Below are positions 36,601 through 47,900 of a DNA stretch of 60,000 bases, piece by piece. The translations under genes and the position numbers were made by a program. The notes under the pieces are model-generated. The model was not told where the DNA came from. It searched no databases and saw only the letters and a program-made list of their open reading frames with translations. Numbering within the stretch: the first letter of the stretch is position 1; each line of letters begins with the position of its first letter. Source of the DNA: Nymphaea colorata (lineage: Eukaryota > Streptophyta > Magnoliopsida > Nymphaeales > Nymphaeaceae); the NCBI RefSeq assembly GCF_008831285.2, contig NC_045147.1, positions 15,852,854 through 15,912,853 on the forward strand. Reading direction: 5' to 3'.

Positions 36601-37865
36601 GAATGACCTTGGTGAGTTCTTAAATGTGTTTTCTTTTTGGAAGAATTACAAAAATGTTCCACTTATCAGACATTTGAAAACATGTCCAAATCTTGCATTG
36701 GTCACTAGGCAGACCGTTTAGTCAACAAAATAAAATACCTATGCTATGTTATTATAACTGCTTCAACAAAAGAGTGTATGTTGACATATTTTGTTAATTA
36801 AAAGGGACAACAAGGTGAATATTTTTATTTCAGATAGGTACAATCAGTCAAGAAAAAACTGGCAGTTGAATGAAATGCTGGAATCACGTGCATTTTGTTT
36901 TTTCCCAAATCTGTGTGTTGACCACATTAAGCAATGAAATATTCCTCCTTTAAAAACCAATGTCCATTACGTGGCTGCAATGCTGTTTAACCACCTGGCA
37001 TCCTGTTTGATTCATTGAAGAATTTTCTGTCATCTCTTATAGCATGCATCGATTTTAGCGAGTACGCATCTGCTTCATTTTTATCAAATTCTGGAACTCA
37101 CTGTTTAAAGCAACAGCCACCCCTTGACTGCACAGCTGCAGTAGAATAGTGTTTTTATTTTCTTGGTCCAGCTGAAGCGAGTGAGCAAGTGCCCCTTCGC
37201 ATGACCATAGGAACCTCCACAAGAAGTCCTTTGTGCTGGAACATACTGAAGGGTTTGTGATGTTTATGCACATGGTTTGCTTCTGTAGGTCCAAAATGCC
37301 AGGGCTAGCTTCCTGACCAACTGTAGGATTGAGAGGTTGATGCTACACCAAAAGCAATTTAATGGAATATTTTCATCAAAACACAATTCATCTGTCCAAT
37401 TGATCTGAAAGTGCCTTTAAACTTATTTAAATGTCAATATTAGCAGAGAAGGAGAATTTCTAGATTGTGCCTGATTTACCATATCATGAATCATTATGTA
37501 CAACCATCCTATTGGAAACCACGTGATTGTTGTTTTCTGTGTACTGAATTTGTTATTTGAATTTGATTATGCTGTGGTATAAAGATTAAAGTGGAAATGC
37601 TTAGAATTCATCATCATGAAGCTTGGCTTATAAAGTATTGTATTTGCCTTAGGTTGGCCTGGCAATGGTGGTGGTTGAAAGTGCCGTGACATCTATCTAC
37701 ATCTGCTATGCAGAAGACCCTGCCCTAATCAATGCATGGGATGCAGAATTTTTCGATCAGATGGCTGAGGCCCTTCACCAACGGCTGCAGTACAGAAGTG
37801 CAAGGGCGAGGGAAGTAATCAACCGAAGGGTTGACACCGATATTCAAGAAAGTGTACAAGAGTGA
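30634..37865 (+). CDS. Choline transporter-like protein (CTL/SLC44 family), seven exons
   Basis: Polytopic membrane protein of the choline-transporter-like family (SLC44/PNS1, DUF580); the plant substrate for this subgroup is not settled. Exons: 30634-30687, 31437-31903, 32636-32819, 32921-33142, 33236-33352, 36378-36611 and 37653-37865, all in frame, giving 496 residues. The hydrophilic N-terminus (about 45 residues) is Ser/Asp-rich. Membrane segments begin at VFWLCIFVIHLVGLGFLL (about 46) and recur through FWPLYAVAAAIGTVLG, VYSLTTYLAVISVLCFW, VFMVLMLLWLALWTFG, and AVLLMGTILGGLIAGTAAG. Family hallmarks are NKYAYVQIAVHGKSFNRSA, RDAWELFQSTGIEALIAYDC, the loop CYAEDPALINAWDAEFFDQM, and a basic-then-acidic cytosolic tail. 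The fifth intron (33353-36377) begins with GC instead of GT. The start is the first ATG in frame with the family; exon 1 lies in weakly conserved sequence and is the least certain part. Confidence 0.93.
33353..36377 (+). other. GC-AG intron of the CTL gene (3.0 kb)
   Basis: The exon ends TATGTACAG and the intron starts GCAAGT, the strong consensus that usually compensates for a GC donor; the acceptor is TTTACAG|ATAGC. Only this junction restores the conserved NKYAYVQIAVHGKSF. The intron shows CA-rich patches near 34259-34290 and no recognisable gene. Confidence 0.85.
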
Positions 37866-38035
37866 CGAATGTCAAGAAAGAAAACTTCTATCTTTTTGTA
37901 GTTCCATTTGATCATAACTTTTATAAATTGCCCATTTTTATCACAAGTAGTTTTTTGATATTTCCTTCTTGTATATTATTAAACGTTGGGACTGATAGCC
38001 TCTTATTTGATGCCATTCTTCAACTGCCAGGATTT

Positions 38036-38041
38036 AATAAA
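38036..38041 (+). terminator. Candidate poly(A) signal of the CTL gene
   Basis: AATAAA lies about 170 bp past the stop codon, after a T-rich 3' leader. Confidence 0.4.
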
Positions 38042-38962
38042 GTTGTGAATACTGCAGTAATTCATTTTAGGTTCTATAGCAGATAAGACCGTATTTTGTG
38101 GCTACTGTGGTCTAGTCAACTTGGTATGTCATACTTCAGCTTTTAAAAAATGAGTTTTCCTTTCTCTCTTCATTCAAAAGGTCTTGATGCTGATCAATGT
38201 ACCAGCATCAGCGCTTTTAAATGAAAAGCATTGTTGAGGGTCCAGCAACTTGAGTGGACATTGAATTATGTGCTTCACAGTGTCGATAAAGTATCTTGAC
38301 ACGTGAGAGAGAGAGAGAGAGAGAGTTTAGTTCGTGCAGGATGTTGATATTCGCAGTAGTAAAGATAATAAAACGCATCTTTAGCTACCGTTATCATACT
38401 GACGGAGGTGGAAGGGACCCATTGAATAGCTTACTATGCCAATTTTTTGGCGATTTGCTGCAACTATGTCACTTTCTTGTGAGCCTCCTTACGCAAACTT
38501 TATTGCTGAGTTTCTCCTTTTGAATGGACAATTCCAAAAGGAGCCTTATCTTGAATATCTTAAGGGCACTACTGCCATACATACTGAAGGACATGTAAAT
38601 GTTGTCAGGAATAATATAATGGTGAGGCATTCGGAATATTCTGACAAATGAAGGCGGGTTCTCTCTGATTTAGAATAATGGTGTCACATGAACTTGTTAA
38701 ATGCTAGTGAGCCTATGAGTACCATCATGCTGACCTACCTGAACTGCAAAATTCATTCGATTTCCTATGCTTCGAAAGCTTAGGAATGTAAGCACGCTTT
38801 GCTACTGAAAATTTAATACATCCAAGATTATAAAATTTCCTTTTTCTTTTTTTCTAGTACAGATCTGTGTTTTTGCCTCTGAGTTGCCTAATTACAGACC
38901 ATGCTAGCAAGTTGCCTAGTTACAGACTTTACGCTGGTTATGTTAGGATAGATGTGAAAAAA

Positions 38963-39057
<95 letters not shown>

Positions 39058-40624
39058 TTAAATCTTTAAGGCTTATTTGTTTATTCCTCCTCCCTTAATG
39101 ATGAGAAACACGATATTTCTTTGATTTTTGGGCACTTTTGTTGCGGGCTGCAGCTAGGGGGCACCTTGGATTGTACAGACAAAAGAAATATTCAAGTAGG
39201 CCTGCTTATATCAGCCGGTAGCAATCCCTGCATATTGAATTGGATGAAGCTTGATTTTTCTTTACGTCTTCTTAACTTTGAAAATTATCATTTTTTCTCA
39301 GCTAAGATGAGGGAGAGAAATCACTGCATGTGAAAAATTAACTTGCTTTTAATTTTAAATATCACCAACTAGTGCCTCAAAATTTAGGAGAGAACATCAA
39401 GGAGCCCTATGTTTATGGGGAGCCAGGTTTTCTCAGCGTTTTGGTAAACCAAATTTTGTTATCCAAAACCCGCCTGAAATTGCGTTTTGCAGGCAAATCC
39501 CAAACATGGTTTTGAGCTGTCATCTAAACGGCCCCTAGTTAAGCATGCATTCTATCAGTTACATGAAAAATGTTCAAAAGACAACGTTGGCACAAGTATC
39601 AAATGCATGTTTCGCTCGACTTAGAATTCTATATTAAGAACATGCTTATTGTGTACTTCTATTCTCTATCGCTAACAAACTTTGACAATATTGTGCTTGA
39701 CATGAGAACATGGGTTTGATTATCGTGGCATATAAGTTTGTTCAATCCCATTTACCAATCATAAATGGACTTTCTTAATCGAATTGTCTGTCTTGCAAAT
39801 ACCCAAAAAAAAAGTTGAATTTGAGTAGGTTAAATCTGGACCGCGCTTTTTTTAATTGCGTCCAACTTTAACATTAATCCCCATCCAGTGATATCTGATC
39901 CATGAATTGCCAGTCTAGAGAGAGAGAGAGAGTCGTAGCCCTTTTCTCTGTTCGATGGGAGTGATGGGGGAGGGCCAAGAACAGAAGGAAAATCTTAGCC
40001 AAAATCTTATGTATATAAAAAATGTATGGCCTAGAAATGATAATCATTATAATTATATTAAATGCAATAGGCACAAGTACCAACGCAGCTGCTTCCAATA
40101 TGTTGCCTACTTTTTTGGATTCCGTAATCCCCTTCTCCTCTCCACCACTAAATAGAAAGTTTCCTGTTGGCCATGCTCTTGACGTATTCTTTTCCCCATC
40201 ACAGCTTCTTGATCTGCATATTGGCGAGAAACAGAAAAAAGAAAAAGATCACATCATAGTACAAAGGTTAATGTGAATCTTAGCTCTCCAACCTGCAATT
40301 GCAATGCCTATTTAGGGACTGAGGACGTTCGAGTCCACAGGAGGCAAAAATCTGAGGGAGGGAAGCCAAAGTTTCTCCCTGCACAGTTTTACAATCCCGC
40401 TCGCCAAAGATGCTCGTTGAAGCTCTCTCTCGCTCCCGCTCTCTCTTTGTGTCCACGACGAAGCAGACCTTATTAATTGTCAAAGATCTTCCTTTCATTG
40501 GAAAATCGGCTCTCCCTCTCTTTTTTTTCTCCCCCTCTAATTTGACAAGTAGCTTCCTTTCATTGGAAGAGCATCCCCAATAGCCAGTAGCCTCACGCAC
40601 TCACTCTCTCTTCATCGCGCTTGC
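38042..40624. other. Intergenic region and RPI promoter/leader
   Basis: No gene is seen in 38.1-39.9 kb apart from a (GA)n at 38304-38325 and a long (TA)n. Close to RPI the sequence becomes CT-rich (CTCTCTCTCGCTCCCGCTCTC near 40421-40445 and again around 40511-40537), typical of a plant leader. The 16-mer CTTCCTTTCATTGGAA occurs twice (40488-40503 and 40553-40568), each containing ATTGG, an inverted CCAAT word. Confidence 0.45.
38964..39055. repeat. (TA)n microsatellite
   Basis: About 92 bp of continuous TA dinucleotide in the intergenic region between the CTL and RPI genes. Confidence 0.97.
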
Positions 40625-41455
40625 ATGGTGCCGGCGGACATGGCGGTTCCATGCCCTCCCCTTCCCTTCCTGGACGACTCCACAACGCCGGTCTCCTCCC
40701 CACCAATTCCACCACCGCCATCCACCTCACCTCCTTCTCCCCTCTCCCAGGATGACCTCAAGAGGATCGCCGCGTACCGGGCGGTGGACTACGTCGAGAG
40801 CGGCATGGTCCTTGGCCTGGGCACCGGCTCCACTGCCGCCCACGCCATCGACCGCATTGGTGATCTCCTCCGAAGCGGCAAGTTGCGCGACATCGTCGGC
40901 GTGCCTACGTCCAAGAAGACGGAGGCGCAGGCGACCTTGGTGGGCATCCCGCTTACGGACCTCGCCGAGCATCCTGTGCTCGACCTTGCCATCGACGGCG
41001 CGGACGAGGTCGATCCCCACCTCAACCTCATCAAGGGCCGAGGCGGGTCGCTTTTGAGGGAGAAGATGGTCGAGGGCGCGGCTCGGAAGTTCGTGGTCAT
41101 TGTCGACGAGACGAAGCAGGTGCAGAATCTGGGAGAGAGCGGCATGGCCGTCCCCGTCGAGATCATCCCCTTCTGTTGGGAGTACACGGCCAGGAGGTTG
41201 CAGAGCCTCTTTGAGAAGGTGGGCTGCCGCGCGAAGCTCAGGAGGTGCGGAGACGGAAGCGAGCCGTTCCTCACGGACAACAACAATTACGTTGTGGACT
41301 TGTTCTTTGAGGGGCCTATCGGAGACCTGCAGGCGGCAAGTGAGGCCATTTTGGGCCTCACTGGTGTCATCGAGCATGGGATGTTCTTGGGCATGACTAC
41401 TACCCTTATAGTTGCAGGCAAGCTGGGGGTTTCTATCAAGAACGGAGAGCTCTGA
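40625..41455 (+). CDS. RPI: Ribose-5-phosphate isomerase A (intronless)
   Basis: Interconverts ribose 5-phosphate and ribulose 5-phosphate in the pentose phosphate pathway. A single 276-codon frame matches RpiA over residues 43-276. It shows the phosphate-loop GLGTGST (64-70), TSKKTE (95-100), DGADEVD (124-130) and KGRGGSLLREK (137-147). By alignment to E. coli RpiA, Asp124, Asp127, Lys137 and the catalytic-base glutamate Glu146 are all present. The Pro/Ser-rich N-terminal 40 residues lack a clear plastid transit peptide, so this looks like the cytosolic class, which is also intronless in Arabidopsis. A second in-frame Met (residue 6, 40640) sits in a better start context (GACATGG) and may be used instead. 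Three TGA codons follow in tandem (41453-41461). The gene is very GC-rich compared with its surroundings. Long antisense frames across it are shadows. Confidence 0.97.
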   Translation: MVPADMAVPCPPLPFLDDSTTPVSSPPIPPPPSTSPPSPLSQDDLKRIAAYRAVDYVESGMVLGLGTGSTAAHAIDRIGDLLRSGKLRDIVGVPTSKKTEAQATLVGIPLTDLAEHPVLDLAIDGADEVDPHLNLIKGRGGSLLREKMVEGAARKFVVIVDETKQVQNLGESGMAVPVEIIPFCWEYTARRLQSLFEKVGCRAKLRRCGDGSEPFLTDNNNYVVDLFFEGPIGDLQAASEAILGLTGVIEHGMFLGMTTTLIVAGKLGVSIKNGEL

Positions 41456-41464
41456 TGATGAATG

Positions 41465-41467
<3 letters not shown>

Positions 41468-41518
<51 letters not shown>
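41468..41518. repeat. (GA)n microsatellite in the RPI 3' UTR
   Basis: About 51 bp of GA dinucleotide starting 12 bases after the RPI stop, so it should be transcribed in the RPI 3' UTR. Confidence 0.95.
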
Positions 41519-41521
<3 letters not shown>

Positions 41522-42929
41522 ATGTGGAAGAGAGATTCATCTTCTGTCTTAACTATTCCAAAGGTGTGGCTTCCATAAGAAAGCGAGTTGGAGAAATGGC
41601 TGCATCATTTTCTCAACCATATGCGAGACCCTTTCAATTTTGTACTCGTGAAATTTTTTATTTTCAGTATGTTGCATTGCCTTAATTGCAGCAAACAATT
41701 GATAGTTCCTCCATTTTTTGCGTATGAACATGTTTAGTTTTTTCTCAAATTAGACAAAGAAACAAAAAGCACATTCACCTGCAGGACTTTTCTCTTAGGT
41801 TGGAATGACTTTAGATGCCAACTTAATTGTGAGCACATCTTGATACAACGCCAAAGCTCACCTCATCATGAAAGATGAATGTCAATTAAACTGAACTGTA
41901 GAATGATTCCTGAATGCCAATTACATTTATAAACTGCAGAAATATTGCTTCCTTACTGTTGTTTCCATGCTGCACGTTCCAAGCTGGGTATACCACCTGT
42001 TTTCAGGACGCCTCCTATGGGAAAGGAAACGCCTAAGAAAAAGAACTTATAATTGGAATATGACGAGTCCAGTGGCACACTAATGTGCATTTCCTTTTAT
42101 GGGAGAAGAAAATGGGGTTGATATAAATGTCCCATGAAAGACGCTTCTGCGAGCCCCACTTTATTAATGCAAACGTCAGAGCAGTCATTCAATGTAAAGT
42201 AAATCGAGGCACTTGACTATCAACTAGTAAGGAGGGAATCAGAAGATTCTTCATCCATGAAAGATTTTGGAAACCCTTCAATATAGAACGCAGTTATTCT
42301 TCCTTCTTTACCATAAAACTGAAGTATGTCAAACAACTCCTACCGTACTAAAGACAACCAATAAGTTGCTAAGCAAGCCTCTTAAATTGAAAAGCGAAAG
42401 AGAAAGAAAAGAACAAAACGCCCGCAGAATGTGCAGCATTCCAATCAAATTTCCTATTAGTGGTATGGAATTCTTGGAGATTGAGCTTAGTTCAGCCTGC
42501 TCGTTCCAAATTAGTTTTCACATATTAAGATCACTTTCCTACTTCCTGCTTTTGAACAATCCAGCAACGGTTAACAGTCACACGCTCTAAGCAATGGTCA
42601 TTTCATGTAGCAGATGAAACAGCGGGATAATGTGGCTCTAAATGGATCACATCAACCCCAACCCCATCCCCCCCACCTGAAAAAAAAAAAGTTCCTGTAT
42701 CACAAATAATTCGGAATGACTTCGAAGAAAGTAATGACCGCGCCCTTTCAAAACAAGAAACCATACAGTAAAATTTTCGATTAATTGAGTTTTTATCTTG
42801 CTTTTATAACTTTATTACAATTGAAGTTCCCCTTTTTTCTTTTCCATATTATCAATTCTAATGCATTCCTTTCCGTTCCCTAATTATCATCATATGGAAA
42901 CTTATTATCAAACATGAACCAGATATCAA
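41519..42929. other. Convergent 3' intergenic region between RPI and the RCC1 gene
   Basis: RPI (plus) and the RCC1 gene (minus) converge here. No frame looks coding. The region should hold both 3' UTRs. Confidence 0.45.
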
Positions 42930-44858
42930 CTACTGTGGCTCACTGATCCATGAGGCAATTGCAAGCGTGTGTCGCCCACCACAGGCAACCTGTTCCACGA
43001 ACCAGCGCCCTTCTGTATCTTCAAGTCCCTTTGGTGGCGGAAGGCCTATTGGAACCTCCATCGGTTGACCAGTTGTCACTTTACGACCATAACCCAGACG
43101 TCCATGATCTCCTCGTCCAAACTTTCAAGGGCAATACAAGATAATTAATCAGTTCAACTTTCCAACTGTGTAGAGTCTTAACTAATTGATACTTACCGAG
43201 AACATACGACCATCACGGGTTCGAGCAACGGAATGAGTTCCTCCACATGAAATCTGCGAATATAATCACTCGGATTAATATAGAAAATTAGGAAACCAGG
43301 CTCTTCGTTTTGCAAAGGATGTTCAAGTACCTGAGCAATCCCCAAGCCAGAGAGAAGATTCACTTTCTGAGGAACCATTTTGCTGCTCTTGTCATCACCA
43401 AAGCCAAGCCTACCATGCTCACCTCGCCCCCATGCATAAACCTACAGTCACAGTTCGAAGTACAGACCATGAGAAAATTGAAGACACATGACATTGCACT
43501 TTTATGATAGTCTCCGCCTCCGGTTATGAAGTACAGACCACTCTTCTGCACTAGAATTGAATGTTTTAGTTGAAGATGACAAAGTCTCTCTTCCTGAGAA
43601 AGACAGCAGAACTTTCTATACATGGAGTTGTTACACGTATTAGTTCTCAACTGAGTCAAATTAGTTATTCATCAGCATTCGGCATGCATGACTAAAACAA
43701 ATAGGAATGGCTTAGATGCTCGTGATAGGACATTGTTTCTATATTTAACGCAAGGAAATATTCTAACAAATAAGGAAAAACACACAACTATGGTTTATTT
43801 GATAAGGTTCAGAAGCAATGAAGCTATAAGATTCATTGCTTCAAATAGAAACAGCAAAACAAGACATTGTTATCGTAAAGGATAACTGTTACACCAACAG
43901 TGTACTTGTCAAATTCAAAGCTCAAGTACAATGAACAACCAAGTGAAAGACTCGGCTAACAGGTGAACTCTGATAGCTTGCTACTTCACAGTGAATTACA
44001 TATAATGAAAAATTGCAAATTTCCAATAATAGATGCATGTTCAGTTAACAGAAAATAAAGAAAGAATTAAGTTAAAGACTATACCATCTTTAGCGACATC
44101 TAAAATGACAACGGACTTTTTTTTCCCGGTTATGAAGTCCTACACTGTGAAGGGTCAAGCTTTTGGACTATCTATCTCGAAACAATTTTAGTATGAGCAG
44201 CCACTGACTACTGATTTCTGATACCTGCATGAAATCATCGTCAAATATAAGGTTTGAAAGTGAAACCCTGGAGATATAATCTGCCTGTTCTCTCTGTCTT
44301 TAGTCCACAAATAGCTCGATGCTGTTTATTTTTGTCTTTGTCTTTAGTGAAACTTTTACAACTTTAAGCGAGGTCTCTTTTCTACTTCCACCCTTTTCTC
44401 TTTCATTCCACCACCAACTTGCAATCACCACTGTTGACCAATACCTCATCACCATCACTTTCCTAAATACAACTTCTGCCACCAGTACCATTTTACTGCT
44501 TCCCACCATCACTGCCATCATTACTGCTGATATGATCCTTTCGCCACCAACACCACCCAAGTGCTGCTGATGCTACTGTTACTGCCCTTGCCACCATCTC
44601 TGCCATTACCTCACCACTACAACTACATCATCAGTTCATCACCAAGCAACTGCGATCATGAACACCATCAGAACTTGCTACCACAGGCAAGGCCACCACT
44701 ATCATCATCACGATCGCCAAGAACACTATCTGACTTATTCTTTTTGTTTTAATATGGATATTATTTTTCCATAAGAAACATTATCCAGACACAATTTATT
44801 ATTATTCACACGTGCTCTGTTCATAAAAAACTAAGAACTACCAACCAGGGATAAAGGT

Positions 44859-44924
<66 letters not shown>

Positions 44925-47900
44925 CATATATGTATATATCTTGACAGAGAGAGAGAGAATGAAAGATACCTCTCCATCATCAGTCAACGCAGTAGAATGC
45001 CATCCTCCAGCAGCAATGTCAGCCTACATAGCATAAATGAGTTTTTTATTCTTCCAGAAATCAGGGAAACTAAAAATTCATTTATGTGCTTAAAAATCAA
45101 TGGCACTGGACAAATAAATGAATTTCATAAATCAATAAAAATTTAGCAAATCAACAAACAGTGAGAAAAGAAGCCCCATGATCAACAGAGTACCAAGCAA
45201 TTATTTTGGCACTCTTTTCTTGCCTCAAAGAGGAACTTCCTCTCAAACAAAGAGAAATGCTTATTAGTATTACCATTCACATAACTTGAAGAACATGAAA
45301 TCTGCAGAAAGAATTACTGGCATCTAACAGTGTATCACTGATCCTATTTTGCAAGGTTCCACCTGTTCCTATCCAAAATGTACTATTGCATGTCATTTGA
45401 GATAAATACTGATGAAAGAAATAACGAACATATGCCAGGAGGATGCATGTACTCCTTGTGCATAATCGTCGGACACTTTTCACATATTAGTGGACCTAGA
45501 TTTCAAGATTGAAGTAACTTAGAGTCTTAGACACATGGGAACTTAAAACTGAGCGGTCCACAATTTTCCATCTGGGTGTTGGTATTTTAAGCATTTTCCA
45601 AAAATGTAACAATATAGGTACCATACAGAATAGCTCAAAATGCAGGGGGACAAAATAAAAAATCATGAAAGTACAATGTCTAGACAGATTTTATGAGCCC
45701 AGAAAGCTCAAACCATTAATTTTAAACCCATACAAAATCCAATTCACACATCGTGTTTCTTTCGTTTCTTTAGCATATAATTTTGGACAAGTTGCAACCA
45801 TTCCTGCAGTTGGATTTGTGAAAAGCGGCTATAAAAGTAGTTGAAAGAACCTGAAGTCCCTTAGACAGCAAAAGAAGTAGATGAGACCATCCAGATATAT
45901 TTGAGTGACAGGATGGTCCCTGTATTGAAACTATCTGATCAAATAGCCAAAATAATTTCCTAAATGTGATATACATAGTTTATTTAGTAAACCAAAAACC
46001 TTTTGAAGCACATCATCTTAAGATTTAAGGAGGAAAATAAAGGTCATGATAAATCAAAGAGACATGAATTCATTTTCAGAAATGTTCTAAAGCATGATTT
46101 GTTACAGAACTATGTTGGCTCTATCCAAATTATCAGATCAAGTAAAAATTATTCTCATTTAACCTGGGGCATAAAAGGGTGTACCAAAACTTGGTGAACA
46201 CCATTCTGTTTTTCCATGTGCGCGCGTATTAGTTCAGGGAACATTGAGTCAACCAAATGAAAATACCATCTTAGGAAGCATCATGCTGACAATCTATTAC
46301 GAGAGTAAAGGTGTACTAGTGATTGGTGCATAGCCACTCAACCCCCTTTGCTTATATAGGCCCATATGGGTGATTGTGAGTTATGATAACTTTGAAACTA
46401 CCTGATGTACAGTTGCCTTGAATGGAAACTGAGCCTGATCAACTAAAACATTGCTGAAAGCATCAAACTAGGTGCCCATCTGGGATTTATCCAAAAAATG
46501 ATAATATCTACAGAATATTAAAAGGTAACTAGGTAGTCTCGGACATTTACAGCTAAATCTCATACAAGTCCACAACTGAAATTCTGCCACAATAACCAGA
46601 GGATTATAAGTACTCATCACTTGAACGATAACACACATCCTTCATAAAGGAAATGCCATAATCCATAAACAACTAAACCACAAGATCTAGATATCATCTC
46701 TGCACAATGTAGAAGAAGCTAAACAATCTACATGTCACAAGCCATGTCATTAGTCTCCGGTAGGAAGTCATGGTTAGCAGGTGGCATGATTTGTGGATTA
46801 TGGATGACAGGTTGCTAGTCCTATAGTGACTTCAAACAATGCCACTCCTCATTTCATTACCATGGCCAAAGACTAGTTCAAAATTTCAAATGGCCCTAAA
46901 ACTAACCCTGATTCACTAATATAACTTCCCACTGAGGTTGAAGCTACCCCTGCAATCTATGTAATAAAGACACTAGGAGTGTGTAGGTGGCAAAAAGGCC
47001 TGGACAGTGCTGAGCCAGTCATATCCAAAAGAAAAAATGCGGAAAAAAATAAATAGGAGTTGAAAGAAAGGGAGACAATGGGGCCAAAGTGCGGGTTTTG
47101 GAAAACCTTCACCTCAATGAATATACCAGGAAAAAAAAAAATCAATAGTTAGAAATTAAAACAATAATGCTGTTCTGTTTGCACTGGCTAGGTGCCTCAG
47201 GCTCTCAGCATAGGCTTTTAGGTTACCAGCTAGTACCTAGGACTAGGAGTGCTTTTAACTAAAAAAAGAAAATTAGTGATTGTAGATGAAAAAAGGTAGT
47301 TTTCTATCCAAGCCAAGCAGACCTAGTAGCCATGCGACTGATTCTACCAGCACATTTGTTTGTTTTCACAATAACATCCATCAAATTAATTTATCCTGCG
47401 GTTTTTTACAAAACCTACTATAACTGCCTCTTGAGATGCCCTGTAAATCATAAAATTTGGTCCACTGCAGCTCATTCTGAGACTCGTGTACATAGAAAAC
47501 ATGAGACCTATATCACATAGACACTCCTGGAAAGGCATCATACTCATGTTGACATGACTGGACACGGTGCGGGTATGAGACACCTTGGACACGGCAGATT
47601 TATTTTTCCTAGTTTTTTGGCAATTTTTTGTTTATTGACTTATATCTTACACATATAAACAATGAACAAATGTGTCCGTTTGCTTAAAATGTTATTGTTG
47701 ATACACATACACGCACTCGTGTTGCCGCACTCAAGTTCTCCAAACACTAGTGTCCACACCTGCACCCACGTCTACACATGAACACGCACTCGTGTGACAT
47801 AGGATCAAACATTTAGCAACCTAGAGCGAGTCCTCTTTAACCACAAAGGTTTAGGTATTTGCATCTCATTCTCTAGCTTCATCTACTGAGAAATTTCAAC

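Noticed and set aside
40727-41377. 216-codon antisense open frame (and 40789-41286) across RPI
   Set aside because: Shadow of the GC-rich RPI coding strand; the sense frame has full RpiA motifs and the antisense one resembles nothing.
44300-44752. Open frames in CAC/CAT-rich sequence
   Set aside because: Low-complexity intronic sequence inside the RCC1 gene; no recognisable domain.
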